From Caldilineaceae bacterium (lineage in GTDB: Bacteria > Chloroflexota > Anaerolineae > Caldilineales > Caldilineaceae): 64,000 nucleotides of DNA. How positions within the stretch are numbered: position 1 is the first letter of the stretch; each line of letters begins with the position of its first letter. The DNA lies in NCBI GenBank assembly GCA_020433455.1, contig JAGRCP010000023.1:1-64000 (forward strand). The letters run 5' to 3'. The notes under the pieces are model-generated. The model saw nothing but the letters and a program-made list of their open reading frames with translations, made no database searches and was not told where the DNA came from. A program made the position numbers and the translations under genes. This document shows, piece by piece, positions 17,939 through 26,852 of this stretch.

Positions 17939-18067
17939 GGTCTTGCCCGTCCCCGCTCCGCCTGAGATCAGGCAGAGCCGCCCCGCCCTCTCCTGGGCTT
18001 GATCCAGCAACTGCTGGAGGCGCGCCATCTTTTCCGTACGGGCAAATAGCGTTGTTTCCTGGGTCAT
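17939..18067 (-). pseudogene. N-terminal fragment of an AAA/LuxR-type ATPase
   Basis: Starting at an ATG at 18067, 43 codons encode ARTEKMARLQQLLDQA, then LCLISGGAGTGKTF, the Walker A of large STAND/AAA signalling ATPases. The homology stops right after the P-loop and the sequence passes into the DUF4173 fragment in another frame. Only the first tens of residues of a protein normally near 1000 residues are present. It has a start but cannot make a functional ATPase. Confidence 0.7.
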
Positions 18068-18213
18068 GGTCTCGTCCGGCTATGGGTGGCATGGCGGCTG
18101 CTGGTTGGATTCCTGCGTTGCGGGCGTCTTCGGCGGGGAGCAAACGCCACGCTATTGTAGCCCAGGGCCGCGGCAGGGGCAACCGCTTTTTCGGCGCGCT
18201 GGCGCGGAAGACA

Positions 18214-18813
18214 TTACTCCTCGTCGCCTCTGTCGTCCCCGCCGCGTCCATTGGCGAATGGGCGCTTCCGCACCTCATACGTTAGGGTGACAAAAACGTC
18301 GCCATAGCGCTCCACATTGGTCAGCTTGAGAGGCGGTTCGGCCATGCGCCGGGGCAGCAGGGGCGCACCCGTCGCGAGCATGACGGGTGCAAAAGTGAGG
18401 ATGAGTTCGTCCAGCAGGCCGTGGTCGTGGAATTGGCCGGCCAGTTCGCCGCCGCCGACGATCCAGCTGTTTTTGCCTTGCGCGGCCGCGGCCATTTGGG
18501 CGTGGATCGGCCGGACGTCCCCCTGAACAAAGCGAATGTCTGCCCCGGGCACGGCCGGCAGCGACCGGCGACTGAAGACCCAGGTCGGCGCTGCATAGGG
18601 CCACTTCTCCGGTGCGTTGAGCAAATCTTCCTGGGCCATAATCCACTCATATGTGGTCGATCCCATGGCCAGTGCGCCGACTTCGTCCATGAAGCGGGCG
18701 TAGTGCTCCCCCATGCCGTCCACATCATCAAATTGTAAAAGCCAGCTCAGCGAATTTTCTTCATCGGCAATATAGCCGTTGAGGCTGGTTGCCGTGTAGT
18801 ATTGGGTCTTCAT
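18214..18813 (-). CDS. Dihydrofolate-reductase-fold protein (RibD C-terminal domain family)
   Basis: 199 residues from the ATG at 18813. The N-terminus YYTATSLNGYIAD, the ALAMGSTTYEW block, WVFSRR and the glycine-rich SWIVGGGELAGQF segment are typical of the YyaP/YwjB branch of RibD-C/DHFR-like reductases. These are presumed NADPH-dependent and soluble; the physiological substrate is not known. The acidic tail after GRGGDDRGDEE is unusual but short. It stands alone, with fossil DNA downstream and a palindromic repeat upstream. Confidence 0.85.
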   Translation of the reverse strand: MKTQYYTATSLNGYIADEENSLSWLLQFDDVDGMGEHYARFMDEVGALAMGSTTYEWIMAQEDLLNAPEKWPYAAPTWVFSRRSLPAVPGADIRFVQGDVRPIHAQMAAAAQGKNSWIVGGGELAGQFHDHGLLDELILTFAPVMLATGAPLLPRRMAEPPLKLTNVERYGDVFVTLTYEVRKRPFANGRGGDDRGDEE

Positions 18814-18875
18814 GCGGTATGCCCCCGTAATAAAATAGGTTCTCTGGCGGATTGTGGAGCAAGCAAGGGATGGGC

Positions 18876-18987
18876 GGCAGCGGTTAAAACCGCAGCCTGC
18901 TACGGGAAACCGGCTCAAAGCCGGTTCATTCAGCGGAGATTAACGTGCTTTAGCACGTTTCCCGTAGCAGGAGCCGAATTCATTCGG
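18876..18987. repeat. Nested palindromic repeat cluster
   Basis: Four adjacent stem-loops: GCGGTT/AACCGC, AACCGGC/GCCGGTT, AACGTGC/GCACGTT and CCGAAT/ATTCGG. The middle two are enclosed by a perfect 14-bp inverted repeat, CTGCTACGGGAAAC at 18897-18910 and its reverse complement at 18957-18970. The left 51 nt recur in reverse orientation at 53034-53084. The rest of the 353-nt gap between the DHFR-like gene and the ABC ATPase gene holds nothing else that I recognise. Confidence 0.8.
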
Positions 18988-19166
18988 CGGCTTGACCCCG
19001 CAAAACCTCACAGAGTCATAAAATGATTCCGTAATAAGACGCAGGTTCAAGAGGCTATGATACAATTTTTCGGTCGTTTGCAACCAATGACGTTTTGCAG
19101 CGTACTGTTGCCGAGAGCAGGCGCATCAATAAATCACAAACAATAAATCACAGTAGACAAAACGCA

Positions 19167-19850
19167 ATGAATCAACCAATCATTCTGGCTGAAGACGTTC
19201 ACAAGTCCTATCGTTCGGGCAAAATTGAGGTGCATGCCCTGCGCGGGGTTGGCATCAACATCGAAGGCGGCGAAATGGTCGCCATCATGGGGCCGTCGGG
19301 TTGCGGCAAGACGACCTTGCTCAACTGTCTCTCCGGGTTGGACGAGATCGACGGCGGCGAAGTGCGCATCGACGGCGAGGACCTGCGCGCCATGAGCGAT
19401 CGGCGGCGCACCCGTTTCCGGGCCGAGAGCATGGGCTTTGTCTTCCAGACCTACAACCTCCTGCCCGTCATCACCGCGGCGGAGAATGTGGAATTGCCCC
19501 TGCTGGTGAGCGGCGTGCGCCCGGCCGAGGCTCGGCGACGCGCGCTCACCGCGCTGGAGCAGGTGGGGCTGGCCGATCGGGCCGACCACCGTCCGGCCGA
19601 GCTGTCGGGCGGTCAACGCCAGCGGGCCACCATCGCCCGCGCCCTGGTCAACAACCCGGCCATTGTCTGGGCGGATGAGCCCACGGGCAACCTGGACTCC
19701 AAATCCGCTGATGACGTGCTCATGCTCATGCGCCGGCTCAATCAGGAGCATGGCCAGACCTTCGTCATCGTCACCCACGACCCCGTGATTGGCGATCTCT
19801 GCGACCGCATCGTGCATATGCAGGATGGAGAGATCGTTGAGAATGGTTAA
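19167..19850 (+). CDS. ABC transporter ATPase, LolD/MacB family
   Basis: 227 residues from the ATG at 19167, where family similarity begins ([13 protein letters not shown]). Walker [11 protein letters not shown], signature LSGGQRQR, Walker [13 protein letters not shown] and the H-loop VIVTHD are all present. This family drives FtsX-type permeases in mechanotransmission, lipoprotein release or peptide resistance. The next gene, 91 nt downstream on the same strand, is such a permease and is the obvious partner. Confidence 0.92.
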   Translation: MNQPIILAEDVHKSYRSGKIEVHALRGVGINIEGGEMVAIMGPSGCGKTTLLNCLSGLDEIDGGEVRIDGEDLRAMSDRRRTRFRAESMGFVFQTYNLLPVITAAENVELPLLVSGVRPAEARRRALTALEQVGLADRADHRPAELSGGQRQRATIARALVNNPAIVWADEPTGNLDSKSADDVLMLMRRLNQEHGQTFVIVTHDPVIGDLCDRIVHMQDGEIVENG

Positions 19851-19908
19851 TGGGGAATGGTTAATTATTAACGGTTAACGGCGCGACCCGTCGTCTTCTA
19901 CTTGTACT

Positions 19909-19939
19909 TGCCACCTGCCACCTGCCACCTGCCACCTGC
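19909..19939 (+). repeat. Heptanucleotide tandem repeat before the FtsX permease start
   Basis: Unit CCACCTG repeated four times, ending directly at the ATG of the permease gene. No Shine-Dalgarno is visible in the last 40 nt, so the repeat occupies the place of the ribosome site. Copy-number change would alter the leader. The upstream 50 nt contain a TTAATTATTAA palindrome. Confidence 0.8.
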
Positions 19940-19941
19940 CC

Positions 19942-22900
19942 ATGTTTTCACTTACCAACTACGTTATTGCCCTGCTCGTTGCTGTGGGGCTGATTATTCT
20001 CTATTTTGCCTGGCTCTTCATGCGCAATCCCGTTCTGATCAAGGTTGGGCTGCGCAATATACCCCGCCGGCCGGCCCAGTCCGCGCTCATCGTGATGGGC
20101 CTGACCCTGAGCACCATCATCATTCTGGCCTCTCTGGCTTTGGGAGATACCCTCAACTATTCCCTCCGGCGCCAGGCGGTAGATGCTTACGGCGCCATTG
20201 ATGAGGTGCTGGCCCCACCCCTGATCTCTGCGCTTCTGGCCTCGGGCGGCGATGATGCGGCCATGCAGGAACTGGAGGCCCAGTTCGGCGATTTGACCGC
20301 GGGCGGGCTCGACACCGTTCTCTCCCTGGTAGACGGCGGCCTGCCCGGTATCAGCGAGGCCCGCTTTCGGGAACTCCAGGTTCAGGCCGAAGATGAGCCT
20401 CTCATCGACGGCGTAGCCGGTTCGATTCTCTTCCCCACGATTATTCGCAACGTGACCAGCGGTCAGGGCGAACCCTTCGGCTTCGTTTTCGCCGTGGACG
20501 AGGAATACGATAGTTCATTTGGCCTCTATACGACTGACGGCGAGCCGGCTGAGATGGAGCGTCTCCAACCCGGCGCAGGCAATATTTTTGTCCAGTCCAC
20601 CCAACTTTTTGCTACCGCGCGGGAGATGGGCGCACAGTTGGGCCTGGGCGAGATGAGCGTCTCCCAGGTCGCCACGCTGACGGCCGGCCTGGGCGCAATT
20701 TTGACCGGCGCCGCCGGCGGCGAATTTGATGTGGGTGCGTTGGAGATGGATGTGGCCACCCTGCGCAGTCTGGGCATAGACACCACCGCGCTGGAAGAGG
20801 CAGGCATGGAGACCCTGAGCCTGGATTCTCTGGCCGCGGCGTCGGACCTCCTGACCGGAGGCGGCGCGGGCGCGTCTGGCGCCGCGGGGGGCGCGGCCCA
20901 ATTGCCCCTGGATACTGAGTCCGTGCAGGCGCTGGCCACGGACCTGCTGGGCTCCCTCAACCTGACTACCGTGGGCCGGGAATTGGATAGCCTTCTGGGG
21001 CGCTACGGCTTGCAGGTGCGTCAGGGCGACGTCTACCTCAACCGCCTGGGTGCGGAGCGGCTCAACGCGCGGGTGGGTGACGTATTGGAAATTTATGTGG
21101 GGCCCATTCCTCTTCCCTATCGGGTTGCGGGCATCGTGGAGCAGGCCGGTCCGACCGCGGCCCTCGCGCCCGTGGCCGTCATGCGCCTGGATGAGGCCCA
21201 AAAGGTCTTTTTCATGCCCGACAGGGTGAACAATATTCTCGTCTCCAATCAGGGCGATGAGATGGAAGGCATGCAGCTGACGAGCGACGTGAACGCGCGT
21301 TTGCGCATCCTGGCGCTGGATGAGGAGGCCTTGGAAGAGGTGGTTGCCGTGCTGCGTCGCCCCTCCGTGGCCGCAGCCATTGCCCAGGCCGCGCCCGGCG
21401 GCGGCAATGACTTCCAGGAAGAATTTGATGGTCCCGCTTTCATCGGCGACTACGTTGCCGGTCTGTTTAACCTGGCTGAATTTAACAGCTTGCGCGCCGA
21501 GCTTCCCGCCGCGCTGGCAGAGCCCGGAATCAACGCGACCGTACGCCAGGCCCTGGCCAATACGGCCATGCGCGATTGGCTGCTGGGTCTGGATATCGCG
21601 CCGACCGATCGAGCCGATCTGTCGGCGGGGATGCGCAATCTGAACCAGTTCGATCTCATTGACCCCATCAACAAAGCGACCGTCGTGCGCGCCGCGGGCA
21701 TAGGCGGCACGGCCTTCAGCTCCATCTTTTCTCTCTTCGGCTTCTTCTCGATTCTGGCCGCAGTCCTGCTCATCTTCCTCATCTTTGTCATGCTGGCAGC
21801 CGAGCGGCGCAGCGAGATGGGCATGGCCCGGGCCATCGGCGTCCAGCGCAACCATCTGGTGCAGATGTTCACGGCCGAAGGGCTGGTCTACGATTTTCTG
21901 GCCGCGGCCCTGGGCGTGCTCATCGGCCTGCTGGTCTCCTACGCCATGGTCGGCTTTATCGGCGGCCTTTTCAATGACGCGGTGGGGCGCTTCAGCGAGT
22001 ACGGCGGCGTCTTCCGCTTCCGCTTCCGGGCTTCGCCTCTCCTGATTGCCATCGCCTACTGCCTGGGCGTCCTCTTCACGTTCATCGTGGTGACCCTGGC
22101 CGCGTGGCGCGTGAGTCGCCTCAACATCGTCTCCGCAATCCGGGATATTCCCGAGCCGGAGAAGTCGGGGCGTACTGCACGGCTGGGAGAAGCCGGGCGC
22201 CTGCTCTTCAATCTGCTTGTGGTCGGCGCCGGCGGGTATCTCGTCTATCTGGGCGTGAATGAGCGCTTTAGCCTGCTCCTGGCGGGTCTTTCGCTCTTGT
22301 TGGCCGGCATTATGTTCCTGACGGGCCAGTTGCTGGGCCGCACCCGGATGCGTCCTGAGCGTATTCAGCGCCTGATCTACAGCGTCATCGGGTTGGGGCT
22401 GCTGCTCATCTGGGCGCTGCCCTGGTGGAACATTCTGGGGACCGCGGGCGACAGCGTGGCCAATTTCGTAGCTGACGGCCCCTGGACGCTGATTCGCCTG
22501 GCCCTTTCCGGCCCGCTTATCATCCTGGGCGCGATTTTGGTAATTATGTTCAACGCCGACGCCTTTACCGGGTTGGTCAATCGGCTTCTGGGGGGCATCG
22601 GTGCGCTCACGCCGGTCCTCAAAACCGCTATCGCCTATCCCCTGAGCAGCCGCTTCCGCACGGGCATGGCTATGCTCCTTTTTGCCATGGTCATCAGCAC
22701 GGTGACGCTCATGTCCGTGGTGATTGATGCGACGCGCACCCTGGTTATGCCCGACGATGAGCGCTACGCCGGCTTTGAGATCGGCCTGTCGAGCACGCTG
22801 CTCAGCTTCTTTAACCCGATTGGGGATATGGATGCGGCCATTGCGCAAAACCCCGATTTTCCCGCCGATGAGGTAGCTGCTGTAGGGTCCGTCGCGACCA

Positions 22901-23979
22901 CGGAGGCCCTGGTCAGCCGGTCGGATCGTCCGGATGTGCCCGAATATTACCTTACCGTAGCCGGGGTGAACGATGGTTATCTGACCGAGGCGGCGGGAGC
23001 TTACCGCTTTGCCTTGCGCGCGCCGGGCTATGCTGACGACGCCGCGGTTTGGGAAGCCCTGCGCACTCGGGACGATGTGGGCATTCTGGCCCGGGATATG
23101 GTCTTCGCGACCGCGGAAGAGGCGGTCGCGGCCGGGGACGTGCCGGACTTTGCTACCCAGTTCGGCGATGCCGAAACCCAGGCCGAGCTGGAAGCCGAAA
23201 TTCAGGGCCGCCTCTATCTCTTTGATGACTTCACCCTGGACAGCGCTGAATTGCCGCCCCTGCGCCTTCAGCTGAACGTGCCCGGCGCAAGTCAGGCGCA
23301 GAGTGATCTGGCGGACGATGCCGTGGGTAATATCGAGATTATCGGCGTGCTGGAGAACCGTTCTACCCTGGCCGGCGGCGATATCCAGGTGGGCGCGCCT
23401 GCGTATGCCCGGCTGACGGGCGCGCCGTTCGCCGGCACGCGCTACTATCTGAAGGCCGCGGACGGCGCGGACGTTCACGCTGTGGCCCAGGCAGCGGAAC
23501 AGAGCTTCATCAGCAGCGGCCTCAATGCATCCGTATTGGCCGAGCAGAACGCGCAGGGACAGGCGTTGACCCGGGGGATTCTGCGTCTCTTTCAGGGTTT
23601 TATGGGCTTAGGGCTTCTGGTGGGCATTGCGGCTCTGGGCGTTATCATGACGCGCACGGTTGTAGAGCGTCGCCAGCAGGTAGGCGTCATGCGGGCAATC
23701 GGTTTTCAGCCGCGCATGGTTGCCTTGTCCTTCCTCTTTGAGGCCAGCTTCATCGCCCTGGCGGGTATCGTGATTGGGGCTTTTGCCGGCCTCTCCCTGG
23801 GGCGCCAGATGGTTCTCACCTTCTACGAAGCCTTTGCCGGGAATCAGGCGCTGCCCATCCCCTGGTTGCAGATTGGGGGCATTGTGGCCCTGGCCTACTT
23901 CTTCTCCCTGCTTACCACCATTATTCCTGCGTACCAGGCCGCGCGCATCGCCCCGGCCGAAGCGCTGCGCTATGAGTAG
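19942..23979 (+). CDS. Large FtsX-like ABC permease
   Basis: 1345 residues, far longer than the usual 400 or 800. One transmembrane helix at the N-terminus, then a region ending near GLRNIPRRPAQSALIVMGLTLS that marks the start of MacB/FtsX folds. A large extracytoplasmic part covers about residues 70-590. The first FtsX module (about 600-740) has the cytoplasmic motif SEMGMARAIGVQRN; two further helices follow, then a second module with a similar RRQQVGVMRAIGFQPR near 1240 and a C-terminus ending IAPAEALRYE. It probably acts with the preceding ATPase, exporting or extracting lipids, lipoproteins or peptides; the substrate is unknown. Gly/Ala-rich stretches near residues 300-325 look like linkers. 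Confidence 0.87.
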   Translation: MFSLTNYVIALLVAVGLIILYFAWLFMRNPVLIKVGLRNIPRRPAQSALIVMGLTLSTIIILASLALGDTLNYSLRRQAVDAYGAIDEVLAPPLISALLASGGDDAAMQELEAQFGDLTAGGLDTVLSLVDGGLPGISEARFRELQVQAEDEPLIDGVAGSILFPTIIRNVTSGQGEPFGFVFAVDEEYDSSFGLYTTDGEPAEMERLQPGAGNIFVQSTQLFATAREMGAQLGLGEMSVSQVATLTAGLGAILTGAAGGEFDVGALEMDVATLRSLGIDTTALEEAGMETLSLDSLAAASDLLTGGGAGASGAAGGAAQLPLDTESVQALATDLLGSLNLTTVGRELDSLLGRYGLQVRQGDVYLNRLGAERLNARVGDVLEIYVGPIPLPYRVAGIVEQAGPTAALAPVAVMRLDEAQKVFFMPDRVNNILVSNQGDEMEGMQLTSDVNARLRILALDEEALEEVVAVLRRPSVAAAIAQAAPGGGNDFQEEFDGPAFIGDYVAGLFNLAEFNSLRAELPAALAEPGINATVRQALANTAMRDWLLGLDIAPTDRADLSAGMRNLNQFDLIDPINKATVVRAAGIGGTAFSSIFSLFGFFSILAAVLLIFLIFVMLAAERRSEMGMARAIGVQRNHLVQMFTAEGLVYDFLAAALGVLIGLLVSYAMVGFIGGLFNDAVGRFSEYGGVFRFRFRASPLLIAIAYCLGVLFTFIVVTLAAWRVSRLNIVSAIRDIPEPEKSGRTARLGEAGRLLFNLLVVGAGGYLVYLGVNERFSLLLAGLSLLLAGIMFLTGQLLGRTRMRPERIQRLIYSVIGLGLLLIWALPWWNILGTAGDSVANFVADGPWTLIRLALSGPLIILGAILVIMFNADAFTGLVNRLLGGIGALTPVLKTAIAYPLSSRFRTGMAMLLFAMVISTVTLMSVVIDATRTLVMPDDERYAGFEIGLSSTLLSFFNPIGDMDAAIAQNPDFPADEVAAVGSVATTEALVSRSDRPDVPEYYLTVAGVNDGYLTEAAGAYRFALRAPGYADDAAVWEALRTRDDVGILARDMVFATAEEAVAAGDVPDFATQFGDAETQAELEAEIQGRLYLFDDFTLDSAELPPLRLQLNVPGASQAQSDLADDAVGNIEIIGVLENRSTLAGGDIQVGAPAYARLTGAPFAGTRYYLKAADGADVHAVAQAAEQSFISSGLNASVLAEQNAQGQALTRGILRLFQGFMGLGLLVGIAALGVIMTRTVVERRQQVGVMRAIGFQPRMVALSFLFEASFIALAGIVIGAFAGLSLGRQMVLTFYEAFAGNQALPIPWLQIGGIVALAYFFSLLTTIIPAYQAARIAPAEALRYE

Positions 23980-24003
23980 GGGCCGACGGCCGTGTGCGGT
24001 GTG

Positions 24004-24714
24004 CTATACCAGCTGACCTTCTGCAATCAGCTGGTGGATGCGCTCCTGAATTTCATTAAAGTGCTCCATGAGCAGTCGATGTGAGCGCTCCGCGTCCCTC
24101 GCCCGCACTGCCGCCATGATTTCCTGATGCTGACGCAGGGCAAGCGTCAGGTTCGTTTGGCGGATTGCATCATCATCAAATGTGCGAAATGCCAGCCAGA
24201 ATACTTGAAGCAGCCCATTCAGTGTGGGGTTCCCCAACGATCGATAGAGAATGGCGTGGAATGTTTCATCCAAATCAACGTGTGATTCATTCGCGGCCAG
24301 ACGTCGTTCCCATTCCTGCAGGAGCGCCTCTAACTCTTGAATTTCCTCTTCGCTTAATTGAGCAACGACCGTTTTGATCACAGCAGATTCCAGCCAGATG
24401 CGAATCTGGAAGACATTGGCGAACATCTGCGGATCAAAGCGCATGGCGTAGCTCAGCAGCTCCAGAATCGGGTCAAAATTGACCTGCCTCACATAGAGAC
24501 CATTGCCCCGATGAATTTCCACAATGCCCAGAGACTGGAGCGCCTTGACGGCTTCGCGCACCGAGCTGCGCCCCACGCTTAGCTCCTCCATCCAATACCC
24601 TTCGGGCGGCAACTGCGTGCCGGGGGGCAGGCGGTTGGTGAGAATATACTCTTTAATGAAGGAGCGAACCTCTTCAGCTACTGCCGGAGTACGCTGCCGT
24701 TGTGGGGTTGTCAT
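24004..24714 (-). CDS. GntR-family regulator with FCD domain, probable sialic-acid repressor
   Basis: 236 residues. The winged helix (about 10-78) shows RLPPGTQLPPEGYWMEEL, then SSVREAVKALQSLGIVEI, typical of FadR-type GntR proteins. The C-terminal helical FCD domain has the metal- or ligand-binding signature with Asp in VDLDETFHAIL and His in RQHQEI and LMEHF. It is divergent from the sialic-acid operon, and a 24-bp palindrome lies between them. By analogy with NanR of other bacteria it would bind DNA until sialic acid or a derivative binds the FCD domain; the ligand here is inferred. Confidence 0.88.
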   Translation of the reverse strand: MTTPQRQRTPAVAEEVRSFIKEYILTNRLPPGTQLPPEGYWMEELSVGRSSVREAVKALQSLGIVEIHRGNGLYVRQVNFDPILELLSYAMRFDPQMFANVFQIRIWLESAVIKTVVAQLSEEEIQELEALLQEWERRLAANESHVDLDETFHAILYRSLGNPTLNGLLQVFWLAFRTFDDDAIRQTNLTLALRQHQEIMAAVRARDAERSHRLLMEHFNEIQERIHQLIAEGQLV

Positions 24715-24776
24715 GGCTGACCGCTTTCATCATGATGATTAGCGTTTTAAGGGGAACAGGGATGGAAAAATGATGG

Positions 24777-24805
24777 TTGACGCGTGCCAGAAATTAGAGT
24801 ATACT
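24777..24805 (+). promoter_or_regulatory. Sigma-70 promoter of the sialic-acid operon
   Basis: The -35 box TTGACG at 24777-24782 and -10 box TATACT at 24800-24805 are separated by exactly 17 nt. The predicted start point is near 24811-24813, inside the palindrome that follows. The leader to the first ATG is about 207 nt. Confidence 0.7.
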
Positions 24806-24807
24806 CG

Positions 24808-24831
24808 GACACATCAGACGTCTGACGTGTC
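24808..24831. promoter_or_regulatory. Probable operator for the divergent GntR/FCD regulator
   Basis: Left half GACACATCAGAC and right half GTCTGACGTGTC form a 24-bp palindrome with a single mismatched pair; the central 12 bp are perfect. Half-sites of this kind are what FadR-like dimers bind. It covers the predicted transcription start of the operon, so binding would block initiation. Confidence 0.7.
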
Positions 24832-25018
24832 GTTGCCCTATTTTAGCAACTACATCAGTTCCCGTCAATCAACTCTTGCACAAGAGATGTGACGCTCCCT
24901 AATTCTGTCATTGATTGTGTAAAAGTCCGCTCAGCATTATCTCCATTCCCTTGCTGCCGAAGTCGGATACCGGCTTTTTAGGCTGTCTATTCTCTATATC
25001 TTTTACCAGGAGGAAAGT

Positions 25019-26710
25019 ATGTTGAAGCGAATTAGCCTCTTTCTGACATTTGCGTTGTTGCTGTTGCTAACAGCTTGCGGCGGCGCGACATCTACACCCG
25101 CAACAGGCGACGCCACAGCATCTGATTCTGTGGCGGAAGAGACGCCGGCTGGGGATGAAGGAACGGATGCGCAGGCATCGTCGTCAGATGCTGATGGCGA
25201 ACAAGTGCTCATCGGCGCCTTCGATGTGGGCCCCGGCGGCGCCCCGCAAACGGTGCTGTATATGAGCGGCGGGGGGCATACCTGGTACGCCAAGCTTTTT
25301 ACCCCGCTGGTCATGATGAATTCTGACTTTACCGAATTTAGCCCTGAAGGCGGGTTGGCTACTTCATGGGAGCCGAACGAAGATGCGACTGTTTGGACTT
25401 TCAAGCTGCGTGAAGGCGTTACTTGGCATGACGGCGAGCCCTTCACTGCACAGGATCTAAAGTTTACGACTGAGTTTGTCCATCATCCTGATTCTCCTGC
25501 GGTTTTTCCTCCCTTTCAGTTTTCCGGTGACATCGAGGGTCTGGACGCCTATACGGCCGGCGAAGCGGATGAGATCAGCGGTGTCGTTGTCGTTGATGAT
25601 ACGACTCTTGAAGTACACTTGACCCAGCCCAAGCCCCGCTTCTTTGCTGAGCTGCGTTGGTTCTACGCCCTGCCTGAGCATGCCATAGACTTTGAGCCCG
25701 GCGAACTGGATACGACTGATTGGTGGTGGGAACGTCCTATCGGCACCGGCCCGTTCAAGTTTAGCCGTTACGAAAAAGATCAGTTTATGGAACTGCTTCC
25801 TTACGAAGGATATTGGGAAGGCGCACCGTTGCTGGATAAGCTCGTTAATCGCTATTTCGCAGATGAGACGGCCGCTGTGCTGGCTTTAACTTCCGGTGAT
25901 ATCGACTTTACCTACGTAAGCGCCGATATTGTTGGTCAGTTCCAGGCAGATGCTGCGTATCAGGTATTTGAAGGCCCCAGCTTTGTCACGAATCTTTTCA
26001 ACTATAACTATAACCGAGATGTATGGCAGGATCAACGTGTGCGCCAGGCCATCCTGTATGGCGTGGATCGCGAGGCTATTCTGCAGGATGTCTTCAATGG
26101 GACCGCCATAGCTGCCCCTTGTCACGATCCGTTCCCGGCCTACTGGCCTGAAGGCGCGAATCCCTATGCCTATGATCCCGCTCAGGCCCGGGAGTTATTG
26201 GCCGCCGCCACCGCCGACGGCGTTGATGTGAGCGCAACGTTTGAGATTCCCACCTACTATACGTCCCAATTAGCCAAGGATGTCCTGACGGTGATTCAGG
26301 CCAATCTGGCCGATATCGGTATGAATGTCCAACCCACATTCCTGGACGTGACGACCTGGCGTCAGCTTGTAGACAACGATGCCGACTTTGACATCGCCTA
26401 TCGCGGCAACGGCTCATCCGCCCTGGCTTATGAGCTGGACAGCAGCTACGTTGAGGGCAATCAATGGGGGATTGCTGACCCCGAGTTTGATCGCCTCATA
26501 GAGGAAATGAACGACGCATTTACCCTGGAAGAGTACACAACTGCCCGTACCGCCCTCTGTGCGTATCAAAATGAACAGGCCACCTTCGGTTACTGGTGGG
26601 TCTCTACTCGTTACGGTGTTGCGGCTTCGGACCTGGTGGATTTTTACTTCTTCCCCGCCCCCGGCGGAGGTCCCTATGTGGATAATGCCCAACTATGGCA
26701 AAAGCCGTGA
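25019..26710 (+). CDS. Family-5 substrate-binding lipoprotein, probable sialic-acid or sialoside binder
   Basis: 563 residues. A perfect AGGAGG at 25008-25013 precedes the ATG. The lipobox LTAC puts the lipidated Cys at residue 20, followed by a Thr/Ser/Asp-rich linker. The body is an SBP family-5 fold, with TWKLREGVTWHDGEPFTA-like features (FKLREGVTWHDG) and RQAILYGVDREAI. Family members bind peptides, nickel or sugars. Here the context (sialidase, NanA-like lyase, epimerase) points to sialic acid or sialylated oligosaccharides, as in SAT-type transporters such as Haemophilus ducreyi SatABCD. Specificity is inferred from neighbours only. Confidence 0.85.
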   Translation: MLKRISLFLTFALLLLLTACGGATSTPATGDATASDSVAEETPAGDEGTDAQASSSDADGEQVLIGAFDVGPGGAPQTVLYMSGGGHTWYAKLFTPLVMMNSDFTEFSPEGGLATSWEPNEDATVWTFKLREGVTWHDGEPFTAQDLKFTTEFVHHPDSPAVFPPFQFSGDIEGLDAYTAGEADEISGVVVVDDTTLEVHLTQPKPRFFAELRWFYALPEHAIDFEPGELDTTDWWWERPIGTGPFKFSRYEKDQFMELLPYEGYWEGAPLLDKLVNRYFADETAAVLALTSGDIDFTYVSADIVGQFQADAAYQVFEGPSFVTNLFNYNYNRDVWQDQRVRQAILYGVDREAILQDVFNGTAIAAPCHDPFPAYWPEGANPYAYDPAQARELLAAATADGVDVSATFEIPTYYTSQLAKDVLTVIQANLADIGMNVQPTFLDVTTWRQLVDNDADFDIAYRGNGSSALAYELDSSYVEGNQWGIADPEFDRLIEEMNDAFTLEEYTTARTALCAYQNEQATFGYWWVSTRYGVAASDLVDFYFFPAPGGGPYVDNAQLWQKP

Positions 26711-26735
26711 CGGATAGAAGAGCGGTGATTTGATA

Positions 26736-26785
26736 AGCGGGCGGATTAAGTCAATATGAGGCAATTTGGCTCAATCCGCCCGCTT
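26736..26785 (+). terminator. Intercistronic hairpin between binding protein and permease genes
   Basis: Arms AAGCGGGCGGATT (26736-26748) and AATCCGCCCGCTT (26773-26785) pair perfectly; the inner part can extend the stem with wobbles. T-rich DNA follows. This fits a partial terminator or an mRNA-stabilising hairpin that gives more binding protein than membrane components, a common arrangement in ABC import operons. Confidence 0.75.
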
Positions 26786-26852
26786 TCCTCTGCTCTTCCT
26801 TTTCTTCTGATTACCCTTAGCCCCGTACAGGATCACCCGGAGACGAACGTTT

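Noticed and set aside
20515-23478. A 987-codon open frame antisense to the FtsX permease gene
   Set aside because: Its translation is rich in His, Arg, Gln and Gly without any domain, as expected for a mirror frame of a GC-rich gene.
24798-24805. AGTATACT is self-complementary and could be a -10 box for the divergent regulator gene
   Set aside because: No acceptable -35 hexamer lies at the right distance on the minus strand.
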